NCBI GenBank assembly: GCA_013214625.1
Contig: JABSPO010000002.1
Location: forward strand, 34,407-98,406
Length of the DNA: 64,000 bases
Direction of reading: 5' to 3'
Origin: Flavobacteriaceae bacterium
Lineage (GTDB): Bacteria > Bacteroidota > Bacteroidia > Flavobacteriales > Flavobacteriaceae
This document shows positions 8,279-18,048 of this stretch, in pieces. The translations under genes were made by a program, and so were the position numbers. The first letter of the stretch is position 1. Every line of letters begins with the position of its first letter. The notes under the pieces were generated by a model. The model searched no databases and was not told where the DNA came from. It was given only the letters and a program-made list of their open reading frames with translations.

Positions 8279-11200
8279 CTAAAAAAAGGCTTTCAATTGA
8301 ATATTACCGGTATGTATGGTTTTAGAAGTCTCACTTTTTCTTCCAAAGTAGGTTAGGTTTAAATCTAAAAACTTGGTAATTCTTTTTTGAGCAAATACAT
8401 TCCAAGTCAGGTTTTTCCCTTTCTCTAATCCTTCTAGCATTTGGTAGGCAACAGGAGAGAATGAGCTTCCGGTAAAATCATTAATATAATAATTGAACTC
8501 CCCATTTAAGGATACTTTATCCTTCTTGGCTACTGAAAATGAAAACCCCATACGCTGTTGCTTCAAGGTTTCAAACTCACCTATTTCGTTTTCTTGAACG
8601 GAGTATTCGTAAAAGAGATCTAATTTTGTATTTGTAGCCGCTAAAAAAGAAATTTTAGGATTCGTCCCCCAGCTTTTTAACTCATAGTTGTTTGTACTGA
8701 AATTTTCAGATTCATTTTTATTTGCTCCTAGATTATTACGGAATTCAAATAGCCAACTACTATAAAACTTGTGAATAAATAACAGTTGATTATTTGTTGC
8801 ATTGTTCTCTTGAAAACCAATGCTTAAAATATTCCTGTTTCTGTTTTGTAAGTATGTATACGAAGTAGAAAAATTTTGTTTTGCTCTATTGAAAAACAAG
8901 GTGTTTTTAAAACTAGAGTTTATGGTTAATAATTTGTCGTCTTCTCTTTTAAAAAGGGTGAAGTTAAAGGTGTCTTCTCGTTTGGTTTTCTTGTTAATTA
9001 AAAAGGAGGTTTGATTGAAAAACTTTGAAACAATTTTTTTAAAACCATTATCAGAATCAATCCATACTTTTGGGTTGATGGTTAATGAGGCGCTCCATTT
9101 ATTTTGTTCTGTCTTGATAAAAACCTGATTAGGAAGTAATATTTTAACAAAGCTTGCTTGGTCTTGAAACTGTGCTACTTCAAACTCATTTAGTTCCTGA
9201 ATTGCATTTTCGTTATAATCTATCCAGGTGTAATATCCTTGACCTTCATCAACTTCTACATAGGTAAAATCTTGCTGAGGTACTACACCAGAGTTTACTT
9301 CAAATACGGTGTTTAAGTTTAAAAACTGATTAAAGAATCCTTGGTTGTATAAAACTCTTCCATTCAATGATTTTTCATTTGGAATAGTTTCGTCTTCATA
9401 ACTTAACTCACGGTAATTTGCGTGTAAACTCAATTTTGTTCGTGGGGAGTTGATTAACTTAGATTTTAAATAATAGGTATTGGAGTTATTTACCCTTGCT
9501 AATTCGTTGTTTTTTAAACTGTCGTTTACACGATATTTGTAGCCTATTTCAGCAAATACATTGGTGCTATCGCCAATACCAGAAAACACTTCGTAAGCAT
9601 TATATTTTTGACTGTTACCTGTAAGTAATTTACTGATTTTATCTTCCAATTGATTGTTTTCTAAACTTGTTTTTGCGCCAACCCATCCTTTATTTAATTC
9701 GTATAAAATACGAGCAGAAATACGTAAAAATTTAGAATCATAGCTTTCCGATGAACCTTTCAAAAAACTAGAATTAGAAGCTATTCGGAATTTATTTAGG
9801 TGTAAATCATTATTCAATACATGTCTATTTCCGTTATAATTTTCGGAGTATTCTAAATGTTCATAAGTGTAATTGATAATTCCTTTTTTATGATGATTCA
9901 GGCTTATTCCAGAACTAATAATATTCTGATTCCCTAACGGGTTTTCTAAGTTCCAATCTCTATCAAATTCTACGCGATATAAACGTTCAACCGTTCTAAA
10001 GTTCTTGTTTACATAGTCAGTATCAATAAATGCATTTAAATTCCAAGAGCTATCTTGTTTTAGGATGTTTCGTTCTATGGTTAATTTCCCTGCAAATCCA
10101 TCATTGTCTTCATCATCAATGTCAGAAAATAAGTTTAAATCATTTTTACTTCCTGCCAATTCAAAATCAATTTTGGTTCTCTCATTTGGAGTATAACTAG
10201 CATCAATAATTGCCATTTGTAATTTTGTGGGAGCTACTAATTTAATTATAGGTTCGTAATTACCCTGAGCAATGCCGCCGATAGGAGCTACGTATTCATA
10301 TATATTACTAATAGCATTGCTATTTGCTAATACATAATTCCCTTGATTGTTTCCAACTAAACTAAATTTCACTTGAAACAGTACGTCGGTTGGTTCATTA
10401 GAAAATACAAATGCGTCTATTCCTCCAATGGTTTCTTTTTTGTACAAAATTCTGTTTTCAGAATAGGGTTCAGGAATAGCCGAAGGAGCATTCATTAAAT
10501 TAGCGTTGTTCCCAGCAGCTTTTAAAATTGCAACTTGTTCGGAACTTAAACTTTGTTGTAGAGGCTGGTTTTTAGCGTCATTTTCAGTATACACATGCGC
10601 ATCGATACTAAATTTTTTGTCCTTATGCCCACCACCGCCATAGGCAATAATCCTACTATAGTTCTGGTCACTAAACTGGTATTCAGCCGTGATTCTCATT
10701 TCAGAGGTAATCGGATTAGTGGCGTTAAAAATTATTTCACCAGCATTGTAATCAATTACATAATCGTTGTTTTCTCCACGTTGTTGAGGTAAGCCGTTAA
10801 TGTAAACTGTTTCACTTCCAGAGACTAATAAGATGAATAACTCTCCGTTTTGTCCGGTAAGTTTATAGGGGCCTTGGTTTCCTTCCTGTCCCTTAAATTC
10901 ACTTTTTGCATATTGTCCTTTCACTAAAGCGCCAGCAGCAAATAGCCTTGTTTCGCTACTGTCTCGTTTTATAGTTCCGGTAGCATATATTCCTTGAACT
11001 TTTTTGGTAAACTTTCCAAAATAAGAACTCTTATTTTCCAAGTTTACATCACCCGCTCGTAAGAGCCAATTATCACTAAATAGTTCAATAAATACTTGGT
11101 CAAATTCGTTTAATTTTTGGGAGTAACCACCTTCCTGTAAAGGGATGTTGGAATCCTGTAAAGAAGCTCTAATAGAAACCTTGTCAGATATTTTTCCAGA

Positions 11201-11692
11201 TATTTGTAAATCTAGCTCTGAGTTTAAAACAGAGTTTTGATTGTTTCCAACGGATATCCCCCTTGAAATACTTCCTGAGGTTTCTAAGCCCTCAAAAGGA
11301 ATGTAGTTTCGCTTTATGTTTGTTACTCCAAGGCTGTATAGTTTATCGGTATTTGTAGTGTTATTTACAATGATACTTTTGTCTAATAAAAAATATTTTT
11401 TAGTTACAAAGTCTGGGTACTTGGTGTAGTGAATATAAATAGAATCTGTAGCAATGCTATCGGTATTTTTTATTTGAAGGATGCTTTTTCCATAATCTAC
11501 GGTATAATAAGTAGTGTCAATTTGTTTTAAATTTTTATCAAAAAGCTTAAACTGAAAAGGAGTAATACTGACCGAGTCTATAAGGATAGAGTCTTTTACA
11601 TGAACTTTTTTTTGTATGCGATTAGTATTGGTTTCTTGAGTGAAACACAAAAAGCTAATAGAAGTAAAAAGTAAAAATAAGAGTATTCTCAT
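8279..11692 (-). CDS. large predicted outer-membrane beta-barrel protein
   Basis: 1137 aa with signal peptide, alternating-polarity strands (SGKISDKVSIRASLQDSNIP..., LRAGDVNLENKSSYFGKF) and terminal aromatic residues (QLKAFF). Confidence 0.75.
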   Translation of the reverse strand: MRILLFLLFTSISFLCFTQETNTNRIQKKVHVKDSILIDSVSITPFQFKLFDKNLKQIDTTYYTVDYGKSILQIKNTDSIATDSIYIHYTKYPDFVTKKYFLLDKSIIVNNTTNTDKLYSLGVTNIKRNYIPFEGLETSGSISRGISVGNNQNSVLNSELDLQISGKISDKVSIRASLQDSNIPLQEGGYSQKLNEFDQVFIELFSDNWLLRAGDVNLENKSSYFGKFTKKVQGIYATGTIKRDSSETRLFAAGALVKGQYAKSEFKGQEGNQGPYKLTGQNGELFILLVSGSETVYINGLPQQRGENNDYVIDYNAGEIIFNATNPITSEMRITAEYQFSDQNYSRIIAYGGGGHKDKKFSIDAHVYTENDAKNQPLQQSLSSEQVAILKAAGNNANLMNAPSAIPEPYSENRILYKKETIGGIDAFVFSNEPTDVLFQVKFSLVGNNQGNYVLANSNAISNIYEYVAPIGGIAQGNYEPIIKLVAPTKLQMAIIDASYTPNERTKIDFELAGSKNDLNLFSDIDDEDNDGFAGKLTIERNILKQDSSWNLNAFIDTDYVNKNFRTVERLYRVEFDRDWNLENPLGNQNIISSGISLNHHKKGIINYTYEHLEYSENYNGNRHVLNNDLHLNKFRIASNSSFLKGSSESYDSKFLRISARILYELNKGWVGAKTSLENNQLEDKISKLLTGNSQKYNAYEVFSGIGDSTNVFAEIGYKYRVNDSLKNNELARVNNSNTYYLKSKLINSPRTKLSLHANYRELSYEDETIPNEKSLNGRVLYNQGFFNQFLNLNTVFEVNSGVVPQQDFTYVEVDEGQGYYTWIDYNENAIQELNEFEVAQFQDQASFVKILLPNQVFIKTEQNKWSASLTINPKVWIDSDNGFKKIVSKFFNQTSFLINKKTKREDTFNFTLFKREDDKLLTINSSFKNTLFFNRAKQNFSTSYTYLQNRNRNILSIGFQENNATNNQLLFIHKFYSSWLFEFRNNLGANKNESENFSTNNYELKSWGTNPKISFLAATNTKLDLFYEYSVQENEIGEFETLKQQRMGFSFSVAKKDKVSLNGEFNYYINDFTGSSFSPVAYQMLEGLEKGKNLTWNVFAQKRITKFLDLNLTYFGRKSETSKTIHTGNIQLKAFF

Positions 11693-11874
11693 TAAGTGTT
11701 AAACGCTGATAGTGCAGTTTTATTCCAGTACAAAAGTACATTTTTTTACACTTTAAATACAGGAGGTGTTTTTTAGTGAATAAGTTGTTGAAATTTAAGA
11801 GTTCATTAACGTAAAATTTAGGGGATGTTTCGTTATTTTAGCGGGGTAAACAAAACTAAATAAAGAAACACCAC

Positions 11875-12636
11875 GTGAAAATTATTTCTTACAATGTTAA
11901 TGGTATTCGAGCGGCACTTAAAAAAGGCTTCATTGAATGGCTACAACAAGCGAATCCTGATGTTATCTGTATTCAAGAAACAAAAGCACATAAGGAACAG
12001 TTAGATTTGTCTGTTTTTGAAGAGGCTGGATATCCGTTTAATTATTGGTATAGTGCAGAAAAAAAAGGCTATTCTAGTGTAGCAATTTTGTCTAAAACTG
12101 AGCCAAAGCATATTGAGTATGGAACGGGGATAGCGTATATGGATTTTGAAGGAAGAAACATTCGTGTCGATTTTGACGATGTTTCTATTATGAGTTTGTA
12201 CTTGCCATCAGGAACTAATGATGCTCGTTTAGAATTTAAGTTTAAGTATATGGCTGACTTTCAGAAATACATTAATGACTTGAAAGAAGAAATTCCGAAT
12301 CTAATTATTTGTGGCGATTATAATATTTGCCATGAAGAGATTGATATCCATAATCCAAAAGGCTTAAAAAATACTTCAGGGTTTTTACCAATAGAACGAG
12401 AGTGGATTGGTGGTTTTATTAATAACGGATTTATAGATTCTTTCCGTCATTTTAATAGTGAACCACATCAATATAGTTGGTGGAGTTACAGAGCAAATGC
12501 AAGAAATAATAATAAAGGTTGGCGACTGGATTATGCAATGGTATCAGCTCCTTTAAAGGATAGATTAACAAGAGCGGTGATTTTACAGGAAGCGAAGCAT
12601 TCGGATCATTGCCCCATTGTAGTGGAGATAGATTAA
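11875..12636 (+). CDS. xth: exodeoxyribonuclease III
   Basis: GTG start; MKIISYNVNGIRAALKKGF, CIQETKA, CGDYNICHEEIDIHNPK, WRLDYAMVS, SDHCPIVVEID. Confidence 0.95.
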   Translation: MKIISYNVNGIRAALKKGFIEWLQQANPDVICIQETKAHKEQLDLSVFEEAGYPFNYWYSAEKKGYSSVAILSKTEPKHIEYGTGIAYMDFEGRNIRVDFDDVSIMSLYLPSGTNDARLEFKFKYMADFQKYINDLKEEIPNLIICGDYNICHEEIDIHNPKGLKNTSGFLPIEREWIGGFINNGFIDSFRHFNSEPHQYSWWSYRANARNNNKGWRLDYAMVSAPLKDRLTRAVILQEAKHSDHCPIVVEID

Positions 12637-12667
12637 GTGATTGTTGATTTTAGAAGTTAAAAAGTTT

Positions 12668-12983
12668 TCTCGCCTTTGAGGGAGAAGCTTTGCGTTTACA
12701 CTCAACTTGATTGGCTGGTGAGGTGTGAGGTTGATTGTAAAAAATGATGATTTGAGATTTAAAAAGGATATAAATAATAACTGCATTAGGGATAGAAGCG
12801 ACATCCTTTTTAAGCGTCAGTTCGAGTGAATTTATGAAGTGATAACGAATAAATTTGTATCGAGAACAGCTTAAAAAGATATAGCGGATAGCCCGACCAA
12901 AATTTGTGAAATTTTGGAAATGCACAAAAACAATAAATTTAAATAGAGTAGTAATGTCAGTCTGAGTTTGTCGAAGACTATCG
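12668..12983. repeat. cluster of interspersed repeat remnants between xth and the ompA-like gene
   Basis: CTCGCCTTTGAGGGAGAAG...CTCAACTTGATTGGCTGGTGAGG; CGTCAGTTCGAGTG...TATCGAGAACAG; GTCAGTCTGAGTTTGTCGAAGACT. Confidence 0.6.
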
Positions 12984-13000
12984 TATTAAAACAATAAATT

Positions 13001-13963
13001 ATGATCAGAAAAATTTCATTAGTAATATTAGGAGCAATATTAGTTACTTCATGCGTGTCAAAGAAGGTTTTTACCGATTTAGAAAGCAATTATGCTAAAT
13101 TAAAGAAAACGCATAGAGCATTAGAAGATAAAAAGAAAGATTGTGATGAGCTAACAGCTCAGTTAGAAACTGATTTAGCCACCACAAATTCAGAATTAGA
13201 AAAGTTAAAAGCTGACAAAGCAAATTTAGCAAATGAAATAGCAAATTCTCAAGCAAAAGTTGATGGATTAGGGAAGTCATATAAGCAACTGGAAGAAGCT
13301 AGCGCGTCAGAATTAGCAAAGAACACTGCTAAGAATAGAGCATTGTTACAGCAGTTAGAAGATAAAGAAAAAGCATTGGCAGCTGAAAACGCTCGTTTAG
13401 TAGGATTGCAAAAAGAATTAGATTTACGATCTAAAAGAGTTGACGAACTGGAAGGTGCATTAGCAGCAAAAGATGCAAATATGAAAGCGTTGAAAAACTC
13501 TATTTCTAAAGCCTTAACAAATTTTGAAGGAAAAGGACTGACTGTAGAACAACGTGATGGGAAAGTATATGTTTCTATGGAGAACAAATTATTGTTTCAA
13601 TCAGGAAGTTGGAAAATTGGTACACAAGGAAAAAAAGCGGTAACACAATTAGGGACAGTTTTAGCAGAGAATCCTGAAATTAATGTGTTGATTGAAGGGC
13701 ATACCGATAATGATGCCTTTAATGGGAAAGGTGATATTTCAGGTAACTGGGATTTGTCAACTAAAAGAGCTACCGCAATTGTAACTATTTTACAAGAAAA
13801 TAAAAACATCAATGCAGAGAGTTTAACTGCTGCTGGTAGAAGTGCATATTCGCCAATTGCGAGTAATGACACTCCAGAAGGAAAAGCTAAAAACCGTAGG
13901 ATTGAAGTGATTTTAACGCCTAAGTTAGATGAGGTTTCTAAGTTATTAAGTGAAGTGCAGTAA
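13001..13963 (+). CDS. OmpA family lipoprotein with coiled-coil region
   Basis: Lipobox VTSCVS; OmpA C-terminal motif VLIEGHTDND...KRATAIVTIL...GKAKNRRIEVILTP. Confidence 0.92.
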   Translation: MIRKISLVILGAILVTSCVSKKVFTDLESNYAKLKKTHRALEDKKKDCDELTAQLETDLATTNSELEKLKADKANLANEIANSQAKVDGLGKSYKQLEEASASELAKNTAKNRALLQQLEDKEKALAAENARLVGLQKELDLRSKRVDELEGALAAKDANMKALKNSISKALTNFEGKGLTVEQRDGKVYVSMENKLLFQSGSWKIGTQGKKAVTQLGTVLAENPEINVLIEGHTDNDAFNGKGDISGNWDLSTKRATAIVTILQENKNINAESLTAAGRSAYSPIASNDTPEGKAKNRRIEVILTPKLDEVSKLLSEVQ

Positions 13964-14135
13964 AAAATGAAGTTGAAATCGAATTCGAAATTAAATTTAA
14001 ATGAACGTGTCACTTCAAGTGTTTTTATGAAGTGTAACTAAGAGAAAAAATAGCTTGCCCTCAACTTGATTGGGGTATCGAGAAGTTTTGTTTATTTAAG
14101 ATTAACGATTGCTGATTTTAGAACAATAATAAGTA

Positions 14136-14228
14136 CGTCATTTCGAGTGATAGTGAGGCAATCAGTTTAAACCTAGTTAGAATGTTTAAACTGATTGCTT
14201 TGTCGTAAAATAACTCCTCGAAATAACG
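14136..14228. repeat. long palindromic repeat (CGTCATTTCGAG...CTCGAAATAACG)
   Basis: Central perfect arms GCAATCAGTTTAAAC (14158-14172) / GTTTAAACTGATTGC (14184-14198); outer arms CGTCATTTCGAG / CTCGAAATAACG. Confidence 0.8.
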
Positions 14229-14264
14229 TGTTTTGTATCAAACCCAATATCATAATTTTATAAA

Positions 14265-15299
14265 ATGAAGTATACAACGATACCAAAAACAGATATTAAA
14301 GTAAGTAAAATTTGTTTAGGAACCATGACATTTGGAAATCAGAATTCTGAGGAAGATGCACATGAGCAAATGGATTATGCTTTAAGAAATGGAGTTAATT
14401 TTTTTGATACAGCAGAAATGTATGCGGTGCCACCAAGTGCGGCAACTCAAGGGAAAACAGAAGAATATATAGGGTCTTGGTTTGTTAAAACAGGAAATAG
14501 AAAGGATGTAGTATTGGCAACCAAAATTGCAGGCCCTAACCGAGGTATGGATTGGATACGTGAAGATTTAAGTTATTCTAAAGCGAACTTGACTTTGGCA
14601 TTAGAAAATAGTTTAAAGCGTTTGCATACTGATTATATTGACTTGTATCAGCTGCATTGGCCAGAACGGAATGTAAATATTTTTGGTCAAAGAGATTATA
14701 AACATGATAATACTGAAGAGTGTCAGGATAATTTTGAGGAAACCTTATCGGTTTTAGATGGATTTGTAACTGCAGGGAAAATAAGACAAATTGGAGTTTC
14801 TAATGAGACGCCTTATGGAGCAATGAAATTTTTAGAAGCTTCTAAAAAAGGATTGCCTAGAATAAAAACCATACAAAATGCATATTCGCTTATTAATAGA
14901 AGTTATGAAAATGGTTTAGCTGAAGTATCCATGCGTGAAGAAGTAGGTTTATTGGCGTATTCTCCACTAGCTTTTGGAACATTGTCTGGCAAATATATTA
15001 GAGATCCAAAAACAGTTGGTAGAGTATCACTATTTCCAAGGTATTCTCGTTATTCAAGTGAGCAATCTACTAATGCAATACAAAAGTATATGGACTTGGC
15101 TGATAAATATAATATGAGTTTAACGCATTTAGCGCTAGCTTTTGTGAATCAACAGCCTTTTGTAACAAGTAATATTGTAGGTGCTACAACAATTACTCAA
15201 TTAAAAGAGAATATATCTAGTATTGATATTACTTTGTCGGATGATATTTTAAATGAGATTGAAGCAATACATGCTGTAATGCCAAATCCAGCTCCTTAA
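14265..15299 (+). CDS. aldo/keto reductase (Tas-like)
   Basis: KICLGTMTFGNQN, NFFDTAEMYAVPPSAATQGKTEEYIGSWF, DLYQLHWPERN. Confidence 0.93.
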   Translation: MKYTTIPKTDIKVSKICLGTMTFGNQNSEEDAHEQMDYALRNGVNFFDTAEMYAVPPSAATQGKTEEYIGSWFVKTGNRKDVVLATKIAGPNRGMDWIREDLSYSKANLTLALENSLKRLHTDYIDLYQLHWPERNVNIFGQRDYKHDNTEECQDNFEETLSVLDGFVTAGKIRQIGVSNETPYGAMKFLEASKKGLPRIKTIQNAYSLINRSYENGLAEVSMREEVGLLAYSPLAFGTLSGKYIRDPKTVGRVSLFPRYSRYSSEQSTNAIQKYMDLADKYNMSLTHLALAFVNQQPFVTSNIVGATTITQLKENISSIDITLSDDILNEIEAIHAVMPNPAP

Positions 15300-15324
15300 T
15301 TTTCTTAATTGTATATTTATTCCA

Positions 15325-16199
15325 ATGGAAAAACACATAGAAGTATTCATACAATCTTTTAGCGGAAGTCTATAATTGTTTGAAGTGCCTTGGTATATCA
15401 ATTTTTTCTGGGGGTTAACATTAATATCTCTTCTTGTTTGAGGGGTGTAAATAGTGTTTCCTTGACGAAAAAACCAAAAATATTTTAGAAAATATTTTTG
15501 GTTGGATGGGTTTTATATGTATTTCAATTTTTTTGTATTCTCAATTGTTGTTAGTGGTCTTTATAGAATACTCGGGTTATTGTTCTGTGATATAAGAGTT
15601 ACAAGAAATAGTATAATGCTGTTTGATATAACTGAGTTGGCAAATTAGGAACAATTATTACTATTCTTTATTTTACTAGATTTTGTACAGTGGTTTACAC
15701 ATGTGTTATTGCATTAATATGAATTTTTGTGGAAGTTTCATCAAGTACACCATTCTGTTAAAGAAATGGGTTTTACTGCACACCTTCGTTACCCTTAGAT
15801 AGAAAACATATTTTACAAACCATTAAAAACAATAGCGGTTATGTTATTAGGTGGTTTTGAGCCTGAACAAGCTTTTATAGTGCACTTTGTAGCGATTGCA
15901 ATAGGACAATAAATCACGCGAATATTAAGGTGTCTTGGGGAGTGTTTAAGGATGTTTTTAATAATCCAGTAATGCATTTGTATCATCATGCTAAATCACT
16001 TCCAGAAGAACGTAAAAATGGAGTGAATTTCGGAATAAGCTTAAGTGTTTGAGATTACATTTTTAAAACTAATTATATCCCTGAAAGTAGTAGAACTATT
16101 GCTTTGGGCTGGGGAGGAGATAAAAATTTCCAAAAAAGTTTTTTGGGCAATTACTCGTTGGTTTTAAGGAAACTTAAAAAAGGGTATAAAATCATTTGA
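15325..16199 (+). pseudogene. degraded sterol desaturase / fatty acid hydroxylase family gene
   Basis: Recoverable blocks with in-frame stops or frameshifts: MEKHIEVFIQSFSGSL*; FHQVHHSVKEMGFTAHLRYP*IENIFYKPLKTIAVMLLGGFEPEQAFIVHFVAIAIGQ; WGVFKDVFNNPVMHLYHHAKSLPEERKNGVNFGISLSV*DYIFKTNYIPES. Confidence 0.85.
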
Positions 16200-16215
16200 T
16201 TTTATACCCTTTTTT
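16176..16215. terminator. bidirectional terminator between convergent genes
   Basis: AAAAAAGGGTATAAAATCA-TT-TGATTTTATACCCTTTTTT, 19-bp stem. Confidence 0.88.
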
Positions 16216-16233
16216 AATTCCTGAGATTAGTAT

Positions 16234-16548
16234 CTAGTTTGGAAGTACTGTTTTTCCAGTCCACTCTAAAATCCCTCCACTCAAATTGTTAGTTTCATTA
16301 ATTCCTATTGAATTCATTACTTGGCAAGCTTGTCCACTTCTAGCGCCACTTCTGCAATACACATAATAGTTTTTACTTTTGTCAAGATTTTCAATTTCTC
16401 CCATGAATGATTGAGGTTCTAAAATGTTTATTAGAATAGCGTTTTCAATAATTCCTTCCGCCCATTCATTAGGAGTTCTTACATCTAAAATAACAGTATT
16501 GTCTTCTTTAATAGAAGTACTCCAGTCTGCTTGTGTTAAGTTTTTCAT
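16234..16548 (-). CDS. rhodanese-like domain protein
   Basis: VILDVRTPNEWAEGIIENAILINI...YVYCRSGARSGQACQVM active-site loop. Confidence 0.93.
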   Translation of the reverse strand: MKNLTQADWSTSIKEDNTVILDVRTPNEWAEGIIENAILINILEPQSFMGEIENLDKSKNYYVYCRSGARSGQACQVMNSIGINETNNLSGGILEWTGKTVLPN

Positions 16549-16566
16549 GTGTTGTTTAGTTGTGTG

Positions 16567-17970
16567 TTATAAGGTTGATGGACAAACGTAATCAGAAATA
16601 GAAACGCTTGTTTTTTTAATAGCTCCAAAACCGCCTTTTACATCGGTGATATTATGTATTCCTCTGCTTTTTAAAATAGAAGCTGCAATTACGGAACGAT
16701 AACCTCCAGCACAATGAATGTAACTTGTTTTCTCAGCTTTGTATTCGTCTAGGTGGTCGTTTATTTTACTTAATGGAGTATGTGTTGCATTAGTAATATG
16801 AGTGGATTGAAATTCTCCTACTTTACGTACATCAAATACTTTGGTACTTCCCATTTCAGCAGCAAATTCATCAGCTGTAATTGATCGTAAGGTGTCGGTT
16901 TCTCTACCTTCTTTAGCCCAAGCGTCATAGCTTCCTTTTATGAAACCTATGGTGTTGTCAAAACCAACCCTTGATAGTCGGGTAATTACTTCTGCTTCTC
17001 GTCCTTTTGGGCATACCAATAAAATAGGTTGTTTTACATCAGCAATTAATGCGCCAACCCAAGGAGCAAACCCGCCGTCAACACCAATAAAAATTGAACG
17101 TGGGATATGTCCTAAAACAAAATCGTTTTGATGACGTACATCTAAGATAATAGCGCCAGTTTCATTCACTTTTTCTTCAAATTCAGTTGGTGTAAAACCT
17201 TGTGAGCCTCTTTTTATAACAATATCTAAATCATCATAACCTTCCTTGTTCATTTTTACATTTTGAGGAAAGTATGCAGGAGGAGGTAGTAATCCGTCAG
17301 TAACTTCAGCTATGAACTCTTCTTTAGTCATGTCGGCACGTAAGGCGTAATTGTTTTTTTTCTGATCGCCAATTGTACCTGTTGTTTCTTTACTCATGTT
17401 CTTTCCACATGCTGATCCAGCTCCATGGGCTGGATAAACAATTACATCGTCCGCCAAAGGCATTATTTTATTACGTAAACTATCATATAAATATCCAGCT
17501 AAATCATTTTCTGTAAGATCACCTGTTTTTTGTGCTAAATCTGGTCGTCCGACATCTCCTATGAATAATGTATCGCCACTAAATATTGCGTGGTTTTTTC
17601 CTTCTGCATCAATTAATAGATAAGTAGTGCTTTCCATGGTGTGTCCTGGTGTGTGCAATACTTTAATTGTTATATCTCCTAATTTGAATTCTTGATTATC
17701 TTTGGCTATTGTAGCTTTATAAGAAGTGTCAGCATTTGGGCCAAAAATAATTTCTGCACCAGTATTTTTTGCTAGGGTAACATGCCCGCTAACAAAATCG
17801 GCATGAAAATGTGTTTCAAATATATACTTGATTTTTGCATCGTCTAGTTTCGCTCTGTTAATGTAAGGTTGAGTCTCGCGTAAAGGGTCAATTATGGCAA
17901 CTTCCCCATTACACTCAATATAATAAGCTCCTTGAGCTAAACACCCAGTATATATTTGTTCAATATTCAT
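16567..17970 (-). CDS. MBL-fold metallo-hydrolase with rhodanese domains (persulfide dioxygenase-like)
   Basis: THFHADFVSGH, HTPGHTMES, FSGDTLFIGDVGRPDL; C-terminal rhodanese SYIHCAGGYRSVIAASIL. Confidence 0.93.
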   Translation of the reverse strand: MNIEQIYTGCLAQGAYYIECNGEVAIIDPLRETQPYINRAKLDDAKIKYIFETHFHADFVSGHVTLAKNTGAEIIFGPNADTSYKATIAKDNQEFKLGDITIKVLHTPGHTMESTTYLLIDAEGKNHAIFSGDTLFIGDVGRPDLAQKTGDLTENDLAGYLYDSLRNKIMPLADDVIVYPAHGAGSACGKNMSKETTGTIGDQKKNNYALRADMTKEEFIAEVTDGLLPPPAYFPQNVKMNKEGYDDLDIVIKRGSQGFTPTEFEEKVNETGAIILDVRHQNDFVLGHIPRSIFIGVDGGFAPWVGALIADVKQPILLVCPKGREAEVITRLSRVGFDNTIGFIKGSYDAWAKEGRETDTLRSITADEFAAEMGSTKVFDVRKVGEFQSTHITNATHTPLSKINDHLDEYKAEKTSYIHCAGGYRSVIAASILKSRGIHNITDVKGGFGAIKKTSVSISDYVCPSTL

Positions 17971-18048
17971 GTTGTCTAAATTTTATTTTTCAAAGATAAA
18001 AATAGTTGCTTGTTTTTTATAGTATTGTAGGTCACAATGCTATGGGAT

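Noticed and set aside
12583-13089. Three overlapping minus-strand ORFs (73, 91 and 72 aa) between xth and the ompA-like gene
   Set aside because: They coincide with the interspersed repeat cluster and have no supporting features.
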